Shown here piece after piece: positions 47,550-56,801 of a stretch of 64,000 nt of DNA. The stretch is from Verrucomicrobiia bacterium (GTDB taxonomy: Bacteria > Verrucomicrobiota > Verrucomicrobiia > Opitutales > Opitutaceae), in the NCBI GenBank assembly GCA_011525695.1, contig WYBX01000057.1:1-64000 (forward strand), written 5' to 3'. Made by a program: the position numbers and the translations under genes. A model generated the notes under the pieces. The model saw only the letters and a program-made list of their open reading frames with translations. It made no database searches and was not told where the DNA came from. The stretch's first letter is position 1; each line of letters opens with the position of its first letter.

Positions 47550-49594
47550 GCATCGCGCACAAGCTCAACGAGCGGATCCGCGCGAGCACCGCGCCGGCCG
47601 TCGAGACGCCGCGCGTCGGCTCCTTCCGGGAGTTCCTGGAGAAATGCGCGCGCGTGCCCGTGGCCAGAGGCGAGTACGGGCCCTATACATTCACGGGCCG
47701 CGAGGCCCTGATCGAGGTCGTCGCCACCATTGACCGTTTCCTGGGCTCCGAAACCGGCACGCCGGTCAAAGACGCCTACCTGGCACTCGCGGGCGGGGCC
47801 CAGTTTGGCAAGTCGATCCTGGAATTGAACCTCGGCGCCTACACGACAGGCATCGCCTGGCATCGCTGGGGCTTCTACCTGCCCGATCACGATTTGGTCG
47901 AAGGCATGGTCGATACCAAGTTCCGGCCGGACATCCTCGATCAGCTCCCCTGGTTCGCCGACATGACGAAAGTCGGCAAGGCGGTCAACAAGTCAGGCAA
48001 GGCGGTGAACCGGAAGGGCGCCTTCTCCGTCACCGACGGCAAGCGCAAGAGCTTCGGAATGATCATCGGACTGAACAAGGTGCCAACTTCGTTCACCTTC
48101 GACATCACGACGAAGGACGAGGTCGACGATATCAAGCCGGCCTTGGACAAGTATGTCGCCGGCCGCATGACCTCGTCGGACTTGCGGTTCACGATCGATA
48201 TCGGCACGCAGCGTGTCGCCGGGCGCGGGATGAACAAGAAGTGGAAGGACGCCAGCCAGGGTGTCACGCTTCACCGCTGTCCCGCCTGTTTCCACGAACA
48301 GAACCTGGAGGAGTCCTTTCCGCAGTGCGTGCGCGTGGCGCTCACGGGCACGCCGCGCACCGATGATCCGCAGCTCACGCACACTGCGGAGTTCAAGCGC
48401 GAGGAAAACGGCCCGGCGCTCGCGACACATGATCCGCAGCATCTGTACTACACCGGCTGCGTGAAGTGCGGCACGGTGCTCGACCGCAGCATCGCCGGGT
48501 TCCGCTGGCATCATCGCAAGCCGGAGCAGCTCCGACTCAACAAGGTCTCGTTCAGGATCTCCCAGCTCGCCATCGCCGCGATCGATCTCTCCCAGATTGT
48601 CGCGCACTGGGCGCGCGCCGTGGTGGATCCGGAGGAGATGGTCGCGTTTCGCTGCGACCGTCTCGGGCTGCCCGAGAGCACCGAGCAGAAGATCAGCGCG
48701 GCCGTGCTCGATCGCGCGCGCCGCGTCGAGACCTATGATCTCCTGCCGAAGGCGCGCGCCGGCTCGCGCGTGTTCGCCGGCCTCGACACCGGGCGGCGCT
48801 GCTGGTTCTTCGCCCGCGAGGTCGAGCAGCCGCACATCAAGCGGGTGATGCACCTGGAGCAGATCGCGCTCGGCAACACGCTCGCGCGCGTCACGCAGCT
48901 GCATGCCTTGCTCGGGGTTTCGTGCCTCTTCATCGACCAGGGGCCGGAAACCGACCTCGCCAGGACACTCGCACTGCGGCTGAACGGGCTGGAGGAACTG
49001 GAGACCTGGCCGGCCGCGCCGAAGGACGCCGATGCGCACGTCACGTTTCCGTCCGGGCTCACGTGGAACGGTGCGCTCACGCGTTGGGAGAACCTCCGCT
49101 GTGCAGTCGTGGCGTTCAACCTGAAGAAGCGCGGCAGCGGGATCCGGCAGGGCTTCGACAGGTTCGAGAAGGCCGGGCGCGACGTCTTCGTGCCGCTTAT
49201 CGAGTGCAACCGGTTCGAGACGATCGACGCGGCCGTGCGCGAATTCCTCACACCTCTGGAGAATGTCGCGGAGGTGGTCGAGATCGAGAAGGGAAGGCCC
49301 TTCATCCGCACCGAGCCGGCGATGCGGCTGCCGCGCAAGGGCGCCGGGGCGCCGCGCGTCCTGGACCAACTCGACGAGCATCTGCTCGTCGGTTCCGAGC
49401 GCGAAGAGGATACCGGCGACTACTTGGACCAGTGCGAGAATCACTTCCTCCTGGCCGATGCATACAGCCGGGCGGCCGAGACGGTCGGCGGCAACGCCAA
49501 GACGCGGCCCCTGGTGATCGAAACGATCGAGCGCCGCGGCGACGAGGCGAGCGCCTTCCGGGAATTTGCCGGCACGAAAGGAGCGCTGTTCTGA
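47546..49594 (+). CDS. Large terminase subunit (GpA-like)
   Basis: A 682-residue ATP-driven packaging motor and nuclease. Walker A is GGAQFGKS (83-90). Two zinc-binding pairs (CPACF near 245, CVKCG near 305) are typical of GpA-type terminases. The nuclease domain begins at FAGLDTGRRCWFF (first Asp), with SCLFIDQGPETD later. The start is TTG, with AGGAGG about 8 nt upstream and the previous stop inside it; the frame is open far upstream but without protein-like sequence. Followed directly by the portal gene. Confidence 0.88.
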   Translation: MSIAHKLNERIRASTAPAVETPRVGSFREFLEKCARVPVARGEYGPYTFTGREALIEVVATIDRFLGSETGTPVKDAYLALAGGAQFGKSILELNLGAYTTGIAWHRWGFYLPDHDLVEGMVDTKFRPDILDQLPWFADMTKVGKAVNKSGKAVNRKGAFSVTDGKRKSFGMIIGLNKVPTSFTFDITTKDEVDDIKPALDKYVAGRMTSSDLRFTIDIGTQRVAGRGMNKKWKDASQGVTLHRCPACFHEQNLEESFPQCVRVALTGTPRTDDPQLTHTAEFKREENGPALATHDPQHLYYTGCVKCGTVLDRSIAGFRWHHRKPEQLRLNKVSFRISQLAIAAIDLSQIVAHWARAVVDPEEMVAFRCDRLGLPESTEQKISAAVLDRARRVETYDLLPKARAGSRVFAGLDTGRRCWFFAREVEQPHIKRVMHLEQIALGNTLARVTQLHALLGVSCLFIDQGPETDLARTLALRLNGLEELETWPAAPKDADAHVTFPSGLTWNGALTRWENLRCAVVAFNLKKRGSGIRQGFDRFEKAGRDVFVPLIECNRFETIDAAVREFLTPLENVAEVVEIEKGRPFIRTEPAMRLPRKGAGAPRVLDQLDEHLLVGSEREEDTGDYLDQCENHFLLADAYSRAAETVGGNAKTRPLVIETIERRGDEASAFREFAGTKGALF

Positions 49595-51150
49595 TGCCGC
49601 GCGAAAAGAAGACCCTTCCGAAGAAGACAGTGCCGCGCGTCGATGCCGAGCGCGCCCGCACTGCGCTCATGGCGCGCAGCGTGACTGCCATCCGTGGACT
49701 CACGCCGGACCGGCTCTCGCGGACGCTGGAAGCATTCGACATGGGCTACCTCCGGGAGGCGACTCTCCTCTGGCAGAAGATCAAGGACCGTTGCGACACC
49801 ACCAAATGCGTCGCGGCGAAGCGTGAAATGGATGCCGCACTCCTCAACTGGGAGGTGCTGACGGTCGACGATTCGCCCGAGGCCAAGCTGCACCAGGAGG
49901 CGCTGCAGGCCGCTTACAACGGCTTGGTGTCCACCGATGCGCTCGACCAGAACAAGCGCGGCGGTGTGGCCACCCTCATCCAGCAGATGATGCACGCGCA
50001 GGGGCACAAGTACGCCGTGCACGAGATCGTCTGGGATCCACGCGGCGCGGACCTGACCGCCGAATTTCGTTTCGTGCCGCTCCAGTTCTTCGAGAACACG
50101 GCCGGGCGGCTGCGTTTTCTTCCCACCGAGTTTGCGGCGTTGGGCGAGGATTTGGAGGATGCAGGCTGGATGGTGACCGTCGGCGCCGGCCTGATGGAGG
50201 CGACCTCGATCGCGTACCTCTTCAAGGTGACGCCGCTCCGGGCGTGGCTGGTCTTCTGTGACAAGGTCGGGATGCCGGGCCTTCACGGACAGACGGATGC
50301 AACCCAGGGCTCTCCTGAATGGATCCGGTTTCGCGATGCGCTCGCCTCCTTTGGCGAGGATTGGGCGCTTCTCACGAGCACCGCCGCGAAGATTACACCC
50401 ATCGACCTGAAGGCCGGTGGCCAGCTACCGCACCCACTCCTGGTCGACCGGATGGATCGCGCAATCAGCCGCCTCTGGCGTGGCAATGATCTCGGCACCA
50501 TGGCGAAGGACGGCCAGGCGGTGGGCGCCAACCCCCAGGAGAGCGAGACTGACATCCTTGGAGCGGCCGACGCCCTCCTCATCAGTGAGGCTCTCCAGCA
50601 CTATTTTGACCGGCCGCTCATCCGCTATCGGTTCGGCACCGAGCCCAAGGCGTACTTCCAGCTCCAGCCGAAGACCAAGGTTAACCACGACGTGGAGCTG
50701 CGGATCGATGATTACCTGATCAAGTGGGGTGTGCAGCGCGGGAAGCGCGAACTGCTCCAGCGCTATGGCCGGCCCGAGATGGAGCCCCAGGACGAACCGG
50801 CCACGGCACCCAGCATGCCGGCCGCGCCGGTCGGCGGCGCCCAATTCCTCGGCAACGAGGCCGCCGTGCTCGGAGCGGACACCCTTTTCAAGGCCAACGC
50901 GGCCGCCCAGGAACTGGCCGCCAGGCGACCCGTATTCCGGCCGGTCGCGGAGCAACTCGCCCGGTTGCTGGCGATGGAACCGGCCGCCCGTGCCGTTGCG
51001 GCGGCGGAGATGCGGATCACTTCGGGTCAGCTCGCCCGCTCAGTTCTGGCGCAGGCCCCCGACCTTGCCCGGCCGGTCGCGGAAGCCATCGGGGCCGCCG
51101 TGGCCTCCGGAATGGCCGAAAACGCCGCCAAAACCGCCCAGAAACGATGA
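49594..51150 (+). CDS. Portal protein (DUF935/Mu gp29-like)
   Basis: A 518-residue protein. The DUF935 core is recognisable (RTLEAFDMGYLREATLLWQK, MDAALLNWEVLTVDD, WLVFCDKVGMPGLHGQTD, WALLTSTAAKITPIDLK). It forms the dodecameric ring through which DNA enters the head. Its start shares one base with the terminase stop. The C-terminal region (from about 400) carries the LGNE tetrapeptide seen in the next genes. The order terminase, portal, protease is that of Mu-like phages. Confidence 0.88.
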   Translation: MPREKKTLPKKTVPRVDAERARTALMARSVTAIRGLTPDRLSRTLEAFDMGYLREATLLWQKIKDRCDTTKCVAAKREMDAALLNWEVLTVDDSPEAKLHQEALQAAYNGLVSTDALDQNKRGGVATLIQQMMHAQGHKYAVHEIVWDPRGADLTAEFRFVPLQFFENTAGRLRFLPTEFAALGEDLEDAGWMVTVGAGLMEATSIAYLFKVTPLRAWLVFCDKVGMPGLHGQTDATQGSPEWIRFRDALASFGEDWALLTSTAAKITPIDLKAGGQLPHPLLVDRMDRAISRLWRGNDLGTMAKDGQAVGANPQESETDILGAADALLISEALQHYFDRPLIRYRFGTEPKAYFQLQPKTKVNHDVELRIDDYLIKWGVQRGKRELLQRYGRPEMEPQDEPATAPSMPAAPVGGAQFLGNEAAVLGADTLFKANAAAQELAARRPVFRPVAEQLARLLAMEPAARAVAAAEMRITSGQLARSVLAQAPDLARPVAEAIGAAVASGMAENAAKTAQKR

Positions 51151-52487
51151 ACCGCCGTTGCCCTTTCCTTTCGCATTTCCCGGAAAACAGCCCCGGTCAT
51201 ACGCAGGTCGGCCGAATTATTGCGCTGCGCGCCTTTGCAAGCCCAATGCAAGCCGGTTCTGCGTCCCGCCAGACCGGAAAATGGGTGCCATTGGCCAACG
51301 AAGCCCCGCCGGCCGGGATCCCGTTTGTCGGTCTGGGCAACGAGTCCGCCAGCCTGACAGAGGACGGCTGGGCGCGTGTTCCCTACGGTGAATGGACGCA
51401 CGAGAAGGGTCTGCAGCGGTTTGGTCGGGCCGAGGCGGAGGAGATCGTCGGCTACTTCCGGAACACCTGGAATCGGATCAAGCGGGCAATCACCGGCCTT
51501 CCTATCTACCGGGGCCACCCGGATCTCGTCGACGAAGCCCTCAAGCAGCGGGATGCGCTCGCCAACGAGCAGGATCGCCGGGCGCTCGATCTCCAGATTG
51601 CCGAGTATCGCCGCCGGTGGCCGGACCGCCGCGAGTACGGCTCGATCGCCGACATGGAGGCTCGGGAGGATGCGCTCTATCTGCGCCCGGTGCTCACGCC
51701 GGCCGGCGCCGCCCTGGTGAACGAGCAGGGTCTGAAGTTCTTCTCGCCGCACTGGCTCGGGAAGCAGCTCGGCAGCGGCACCGACGGCAAGCCGATCTAC
51801 GGGCCGGCGTTCCTGCTCAGCATTGGGCTCACCGACCGGCCGAACATCGCCGGCACCTCGCTTGTGAATTCCGCGCCCGGTTCGGGCGCACAGTCCAACC
51901 CGCAACAGAAAACCACCATGCCTCAATGGCTCATTGAACTGCTCGGCCTCGCCAACGAGGCGCCCGAGACCCAGGAAACCAAAGCGAAGGCGCTCGTCGC
52001 AGCGCTTCTGAAGCGTCCGGAGCCCACCGCTCTGGCCAACGAACAAACCGCCCGCACGACGGCCGAGTCCCAGCTCTCCGAAGTGAAGGGCAAGCTCGCC
52101 ACCGCCGAAACGTCGCTGGCCAACGAGCGCACCGCCCACGCCGCGACGATCAAGGCGCGCAACGAGGCGCTGGTGGGGGCGGCAATCAGGGAAGGCCGGA
52201 TCACCGAGGCCGCGAAGCCGGTCTGGCTCGGCCGGCTGGAGCGCGATTTCGCGAACGAGAGCGTGGCGCTCGCCAACGAGCAAAGCGGCATCAAGACGCA
52301 GCCCCGCACCGCCCAGCTCGGCGAGCGCAAGGTCAACGTGACCGCCCGCGACCAGTTCACCGCCCTGGTGAACGAGGCGATGCCGCGGCACGAGAACAAC
52401 TGGGAGCGCGCGTGGCATGCGGTCAAAGCCACGACCCAGGGCAAGGCGCTCTACGATCAAATGCAGGACAGCGCGCCGGCTAAGTAA
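51147..52487 (+). CDS. Head maturation protease/scaffold (Mu I-like)
   Basis: A 446-residue protein. Residues about 110-235 fit the Mu I protease family (LPIYRGHPD, WPDRREYGSI, EDALYLRPVLTPAG, FFSPHW). After about 265 a coiled-coil scaffold region follows (SQLSEVKGKLATAETSLANE). Remarkably, the tetrapeptide (L/F/V)(A/G/V)NE occurs ten times along the chain. In Mu the scaffold is also made alone from an internal start; an ATG near 51918 (MPQWLIELLGLANE) could do this. Overlaps the portal stop by ATGA. Confidence 0.85.
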   Translation: MNRRCPFLSHFPENSPGHTQVGRIIALRAFASPMQAGSASRQTGKWVPLANEAPPAGIPFVGLGNESASLTEDGWARVPYGEWTHEKGLQRFGRAEAEEIVGYFRNTWNRIKRAITGLPIYRGHPDLVDEALKQRDALANEQDRRALDLQIAEYRRRWPDRREYGSIADMEAREDALYLRPVLTPAGAALVNEQGLKFFSPHWLGKQLGSGTDGKPIYGPAFLLSIGLTDRPNIAGTSLVNSAPGSGAQSNPQQKTTMPQWLIELLGLANEAPETQETKAKALVAALLKRPEPTALANEQTARTTAESQLSEVKGKLATAETSLANERTAHAATIKARNEALVGAAIREGRITEAAKPVWLGRLERDFANESVALANEQSGIKTQPRTAQLGERKVNVTARDQFTALVNEAMPRHENNWERAWHAVKATTQGKALYDQMQDSAPAK

Positions 52488-52558
52488 GCGCCGCCCGGTC
52501 CCATCACTCCACCCGATACGTTTCCACCCGCACTCATCACCTAAACTCAACTTCGATC

Positions 52559-53200
52559 ATGCACGTGATTCTCTCACTCGCACTGCTCCTCGTCGCGGTT
52601 CTGCTCATTTCGAGCTGGATCGCCTCCCGCCCTCGCGGCCACCTGCTCGCCTCCCTCGCCAATGTTGCCGAAGGCTTCTATCCGGGTCGCAAGACCTACA
52701 AGACCGACGCGGCAGTCGGCACCCGCTATCTGCTTGGAAAGATAGGCAGTGACCTGTCGCACGTCGCCGTATGCGGCGCAGCCGACAAGCCGCTGGGCAT
52801 CATTTCCGATGAAGCGGCCGCCGCCGAGGACCTCGTCAACGTCGATCTGCTGGGTACGACAACGGAGACCAAAATCGGCGTTGCCAGCGAGGCGATCGCC
52901 GTTGGGGCCGACGTCTACACCGCGGCCGACGGCAAGGTGCAGGACGAGCCTGCCGCCGCCGGCACCTATTGGCGGATCGGCAAGGCGCTTTCCGCGGCCG
53001 GCGCCGATGACGACCAAATCGAGTTCGATCCCCATGCGCCGGTCCGGGTGGTGGTCCTGGCGGAATTGACGGCCCCCGACACGGCCGACGGCTCCGACGC
53101 GGGCACCACGCAGACGCTCGCCAACGCCCTGAAGGCCGACCTTGCCGCCTTGGAGGCGGCTCTGGCGACGCCCGCCGAAATCAAGCTGCTGAACAGCTGA
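52559..53200 (+). CDS. DUF2190-like capsid cement protein with N-terminal hydrophobic segment
   Basis: A 213-residue protein. Residues 45-175 fit DUF2190 decoration proteins (KPLGIISDEA, EAIAVGADVYTAADGKVQDE, YWRIGKALSAAGADDDQIEF). The first 25 residues are a strong hydrophobic helix (VILSLALLLVAVLLISSW), unusual for a virion protein. Perhaps the start is wrong or it passes through the membrane. It lies between protease and capsid genes, the usual place. Confidence 0.7.
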   Translation: MHVILSLALLLVAVLLISSWIASRPRGHLLASLANVAEGFYPGRKTYKTDAAVGTRYLLGKIGSDLSHVAVCGAADKPLGIISDEAAAAEDLVNVDLLGTTTETKIGVASEAIAVGADVYTAADGKVQDEPAAAGTYWRIGKALSAAGADDDQIEFDPHAPVRVVVLAELTAPDTADGSDAGTTQTLANALKADLAALEAALATPAEIKLLNS

Positions 53201-53270
53201 CGCGCGGGTCATCCCGCTTTCCTGCACCGCACAGTCTCACCCTCAGTCTCACTCTTTTCTTCACACAGAT

Positions 53271-54299
53271 ATGAATGCTCTCCGCACCACCACCGGGATC
53301 GCGCTCGCCGCCGGCGGCTTCATCCCGCTTGTCTCACTCGGCAACGAGGCGAAGGTCATCCCCGACTCCGCCGACCTCACGCCGGGCATGATTGCCCTCG
53401 CCAACGAGGCCCGCTTCACCTCCGCGCACTACAGCGAGGCGCTCACGCAGTTCACCGTCGGCTTCCGTGACTCGGAAAACATCCAGGCGACACTCGATTA
53501 CATCGCTCCGCCGGTGCCCGTAGGCCGCCGCTTCGAGTACAAGGTCGGTGAAAACTCCGACTTCTTCATCGCCCCGATCGATGACGAGCGCGCGATCGGC
53601 TCCGGCTTCAAGCGCATCGAGACCAAGGGCAGGACCGAAAACGGCAAGACCGCCAATCGTGGTCTCACCTACCGGCTCGATCGCGACGAGGAAGGCGCGA
53701 TCGTCTCCGAAGAGCGCATCGTGTCGATGCTGCAGACGGCAATCCTGCGCAGCAAACTGCGCCGCGGTATCACGGTCCTGCTCGCGCTCGACAATGCCGG
53801 CACGGCCGCTGTGTTCTCATCGGCCACTCAGCCGGACGAATTGATCCGGGCGCAGGTCGCCGCCGCCCAGCTCGCCTCAGGGGTGTTCCCGAACCGGGCC
53901 CTCATTGGCCTCGTCGCCTGGAACTATCGCGCCGCCGCGCTGGCCCCGCAGGAGAACGCCGGCGCCGCGGCCGGCTATAACATGACGCCCGATCAGGTTG
54001 GCCAAATGCTGGGCCTCGATTCGATGAAGCTCTCACGCGAGCTGTATCAATCGAGCGTGGCCGGCAAGACCCGGATCATGACCTCGAACGTCGTCGTGTT
54101 CAACGGCAACGACGGGCTCATGAAAGACGATCCGTCGAACATCAAGCAGTTCTACACCCCGACCGAAGGCGGCGGCCGCTGGCGGGTGTACCGCCAGGAG
54201 GTCGGTGCGAAGTTTATCGATTTCACGGTCGAGCACTACGACCTGATTGTCGGCACCTCGACGGTCGGAGCGAAGAAGCTGAACGTCACGAACACCTGA
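53271..54299 (+). CDS. Major capsid protein
   Basis: A 342-residue protein. Position after the protease and cement genes, length, and a mixed alpha/beta sequence with the P-domain-like VFPNRALIGLVAWNYRAAAL and the C-terminal FIDFTVEHYDLIVG support an HK97-fold capsid. The N-terminal 45 residues carry two LGNE/LANE tetrapeptides and may be a removed delta-domain. No strong ribosome site is seen. A long hairpin follows the stop. Confidence 0.82.
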   Translation: MNALRTTTGIALAAGGFIPLVSLGNEAKVIPDSADLTPGMIALANEARFTSAHYSEALTQFTVGFRDSENIQATLDYIAPPVPVGRRFEYKVGENSDFFIAPIDDERAIGSGFKRIETKGRTENGKTANRGLTYRLDRDEEGAIVSEERIVSMLQTAILRSKLRRGITVLLALDNAGTAAVFSSATQPDELIRAQVAAAQLASGVFPNRALIGLVAWNYRAAALAPQENAGAAAGYNMTPDQVGQMLGLDSMKLSRELYQSSVAGKTRIMTSNVVVFNGNDGLMKDDPSNIKQFYTPTEGGGRWRVYRQEVGAKFIDFTVEHYDLIVGTSTVGAKKLNVTNT

Positions 54300-54315
54300 T
54301 TTCGGTGGTCTCTTC

Positions 54316-54348
54316 GAGCCCTGGGCGCCACCCGGCGCTGCAGGGCTC
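54316..54348 (+). terminator. Long hairpin after the major capsid gene
   Basis: GAGCCCTG pairs with CAGGGCTC, enclosing GCGCC/GGCGC. It lies 16 nt after the capsid stop. No U-tract; it may protect capsid mRNA or partly terminate. Confidence 0.45.
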
Positions 54349-54371
54349 CATAGAGCCCATCCCGTCCACCC

Positions 54372-54686
54372 ATGCGCCGCACCCACGTAATCCACCCAAA
54401 GGACAATCGTCGTCCACATTTCGGGCTTCGCCATCACGATGGCGATCAGCGCATGTTCCTGCGTTGGGAGCGCGGCACCAACCGGGATACCCTGGTGCTC
54501 TCGAATGACGATCCGTCGTCGCGGCTGGATATGGCCACCGTCAACGAAGTCGTGACTTCCGAGGGCATCGTATACGTGGCGCGGCTCACATTTGGCTCTC
54601 TCAAGGGCGTGGAGGTGCGCCGCGACACCTACGACGCCGCCCGCCTCTTCTGCGAGGCGCGGAGCGCCGGCAGCCGCGTAATCTGA
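54372..54686 (+). CDS. Small head-region protein, unknown
   Basis: A 104-residue beta-rich protein (RMFLRWERGTNRDTLVLSND, IVYVARLTFGSLKGVEVRRD). It sits between capsid and connector genes and may be a head accessory protein. Confidence 0.6.
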   Translation: MRRTHVIHPKDNRRPHFGLRHHDGDQRMFLRWERGTNRDTLVLSNDDPSSRLDMATVNEVVTSEGIVYVARLTFGSLKGVEVRRDTYDAARLFCEARSAGSRVI

Positions 54687-54697
54687 TTCTCCAACCC

Positions 54698-55153
54698 GTG
54701 CCCGCCTGGATCACAATCGCTGTCTCCGATCTCAACCACCTCATGTTGGCGGAGCAGCTCGATGCACTCCGGCAGGAGGCGCTCGCACCAGGGCAGGCGG
54801 ATCCGTTCACGGCGATTGCCCCCGCGGTGATCGCGAAGGTGCGGGCCTTCATCGCGAGCAATCCCGAGAACCAGGTGGATTCCAACGAGGCGACAGTGCC
54901 ACCCGAGCTGAAGCTCGATGTGTGCTACATCATCCTCGCTCCGATGATGATCCGGCTGAGCCAGCCGCTCAGTGTCGATCAACAGAAGCAGCTCGACATC
55001 GCCCACAGTACGCTGGTCGCGCTGCGAGAAAAGAAGCTCCTGGTCAGCACTCCCACCGACGCCGTCACGCCTGACGTCCAGGGCGCCGGCTCCGTCGAGC
55101 TGGCCAGCTCCACCACGCGACAGATCACCCGCGAAAAACTCGACGGCCTGTGA
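54698..55153 (+). CDS. Head-tail connector-like (gp36/DUF1320-type)
   Basis: A 151-residue protein with a GTG start. WITIAVSDLNHLMLAEQLDA then AIAPAVIAKVRAFIASNP follows the gp36 pattern of Mu-like phages, in the right place after the capsid. Medium-confidence family call. Confidence 0.62.
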   Translation: MPAWITIAVSDLNHLMLAEQLDALRQEALAPGQADPFTAIAPAVIAKVRAFIASNPENQVDSNEATVPPELKLDVCYIILAPMMIRLSQPLSVDQQKQLDIAHSTLVALREKKLLVSTPTDAVTPDVQGAGSVELASSTTRQITREKLDGL

Positions 55154-55980
55154 TGTTCGACGAACCCACAGAATCGCAGCTGCCGCGCGCCCGGCCGGTA
55201 TTCTCCCGGCCCGGCGGGAAGACCAGGATGCTGAAGCACATCCTGCCGCTCATCCCGGAGCATACGGCGTACTGCGAGCCGTTCTTCGGCGGCGGCGCCG
55301 TGTTTTTTGCGAAGCAGCCGAGCCGACACGAGGTCATCAACGACATTGACCGGAACCTGGTCGCGTTCATGCGCAACGCCCGGCTGCACACCGAGGCGCT
55401 TCTGGACGAAATGGATCTGGTCCTGAACGCTCGGGAGGAGTTCGAGGACTACATTGCCCGGCCCGGTCTCACCGAGATTCAGCGGGCCGCCCGCTGGTTC
55501 ATCCGGAATCGGCTCTCCTTCGGCGGGATGGGGAGTACATTCGCCATCACGCGCACGCAGGCTCTCCCGTCCCGTGCCCAGCGCCAGATTGCAATCCAGT
55601 CCATGAGCCGCCGGCTCGATCGTACCACGATCGAGAATCGTTCCTGGGAGAAGATTCTCCAGAGCTACGATCACGCCGAGACATTCTTCTTCCTCGATCC
55701 GCCATATCTCGATGGTGCAGGCGATGCCTACGCGGGCTGGAGCGAGCACGAACTCCAGCGGTTCTGCGAACAGGTGAAGAACCTGCGCGGCGCATGGCTC
55801 TTCACTTTCCAGGAGTGCGAACAGGTGCGTGACTTGATGAGCGGATATCAGTTGGTCGCGATTGCCCGTGCCAACGGTATCGGCAATCGCGGCGGCAAGA
55901 AGGGGCGCACCTACCGTGAAGTGATCATCACCAGCGAGCGTGACGAGGTCACCGTCGCTCGGAAGGCAAAGGGCGCATGA
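55153..55980 (+). CDS. Phage DNA adenine methylase (D12/Dam family)
   Basis: A 275-residue protein. Motif X/I: FSRPGGKTRMLKHILPLIP and AYCEPFFGGGAVFF; catalytic motif IV DPPYLDGAGDAY (near 182). D12-class enzymes methylate N6 of adenine. Located in the late operon between connector and head genes, so it acts late, probably on DNA before packaging. An overlapping GTG at 55150 could also start it. Confidence 0.9.
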   Translation: MFDEPTESQLPRARPVFSRPGGKTRMLKHILPLIPEHTAYCEPFFGGGAVFFAKQPSRHEVINDIDRNLVAFMRNARLHTEALLDEMDLVLNAREEFEDYIARPGLTEIQRAARWFIRNRLSFGGMGSTFAITRTQALPSRAQRQIAIQSMSRRLDRTTIENRSWEKILQSYDHAETFFFLDPPYLDGAGDAYAGWSEHELQRFCEQVKNLRGAWLFTFQECEQVRDLMSGYQLVAIARANGIGNRGGKKGRTYREVIITSERDEVTVARKAKGA

Positions 55981-56801
55981 TCCTCCTCGCTCCCATGCCG
56001 TTCCTCGAGGCGCTCGACTCGAGAGAAGTCCGCAGCCTCCTGCCGACCAGCGGCCGAACGCGCGACTTCGCGGCCCTCGACACCGCGATCAAGCAACGCG
56101 CGATGTTCTCGGCCACAGTCACCAGCACGAAGCTCCTGCAGAAATATGACGACCTGATCAACGGCATCCTCACCGGGCAAATCGATCAGGCGTCGGCGCG
56201 CGTCACGATCATGGATCTCTTGGAGGAGATGGGCTACGTCGCCGATCCCAACAACGCAGGCGGTCTGCAGGATCTCGCCAGTCCGCGGCGGATCAATGTC
56301 ACACTCGAAACCAATGTCGACATGGCTCGGGGGTACGGCTGGCGCGAACAAGGCATGGATCCCGACGTCCTCGACGAGTTTCCCGCCCAGGAACTGTTCC
56401 GCGCCTTCGGCCCAAGCGACCCCAGCCGGCAGCGCGACTGGGCCACACGGTGGGCGAAAGCAGGCGGCGAGTTCTTCGGGGAACGGATGATTGCGCTCAA
56501 AACCGATTCTGTCTGGCGAAAACTCGGCGACCCGGAGCTGTTCCCCGACGGCCTCGGCAATCCCTGGCCGCCATTCGCGTTCCACAGTGGCATGGACGTG
56601 CGCGACATCGGCCGCGACGAGGCTCAATCGCTTGGGATCATCCAGCCAAATACCGAACTGCTCCCGCAGCCGATCGACCTGAACGCAGAACTGGCCGCAA
56701 AGCCTGATGTGCGCGCCACCTGGCTCCGCGAGGCGCTCCTGGAGACCGGGCTCGGTGAGTTCGACCAACAGGGAATCTTTCACTTTCGGAGGACTGCGTA
56801 A
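55977..56801 (+). CDS. Head morphogenesis-like protein
   Basis: A 274-residue protein. The N terminus (FLEALDSREVRSLLPTSGRT) and middle resemble minor head proteins. The C-terminal half (WATRWAKAGGEFFGERMIAL, PWPPFAFHSGMDVRDIGRDE) is shared with the immunity-region gene at 44187. In Mu the gpF-like protein comes before the protease; here it follows the capsid. Overlaps the Dam gene by ATGA. Confidence 0.65.
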   Translation: MILLAPMPFLEALDSREVRSLLPTSGRTRDFAALDTAIKQRAMFSATVTSTKLLQKYDDLINGILTGQIDQASARVTIMDLLEEMGYVADPNNAGGLQDLASPRRINVTLETNVDMARGYGWREQGMDPDVLDEFPAQELFRAFGPSDPSRQRDWATRWAKAGGEFFGERMIALKTDSVWRKLGDPELFPDGLGNPWPPFAFHSGMDVRDIGRDEAQSLGIIQPNTELLPQPIDLNAELAAKPDVRATWLREALLETGLGEFDQQGIFHFRRTA

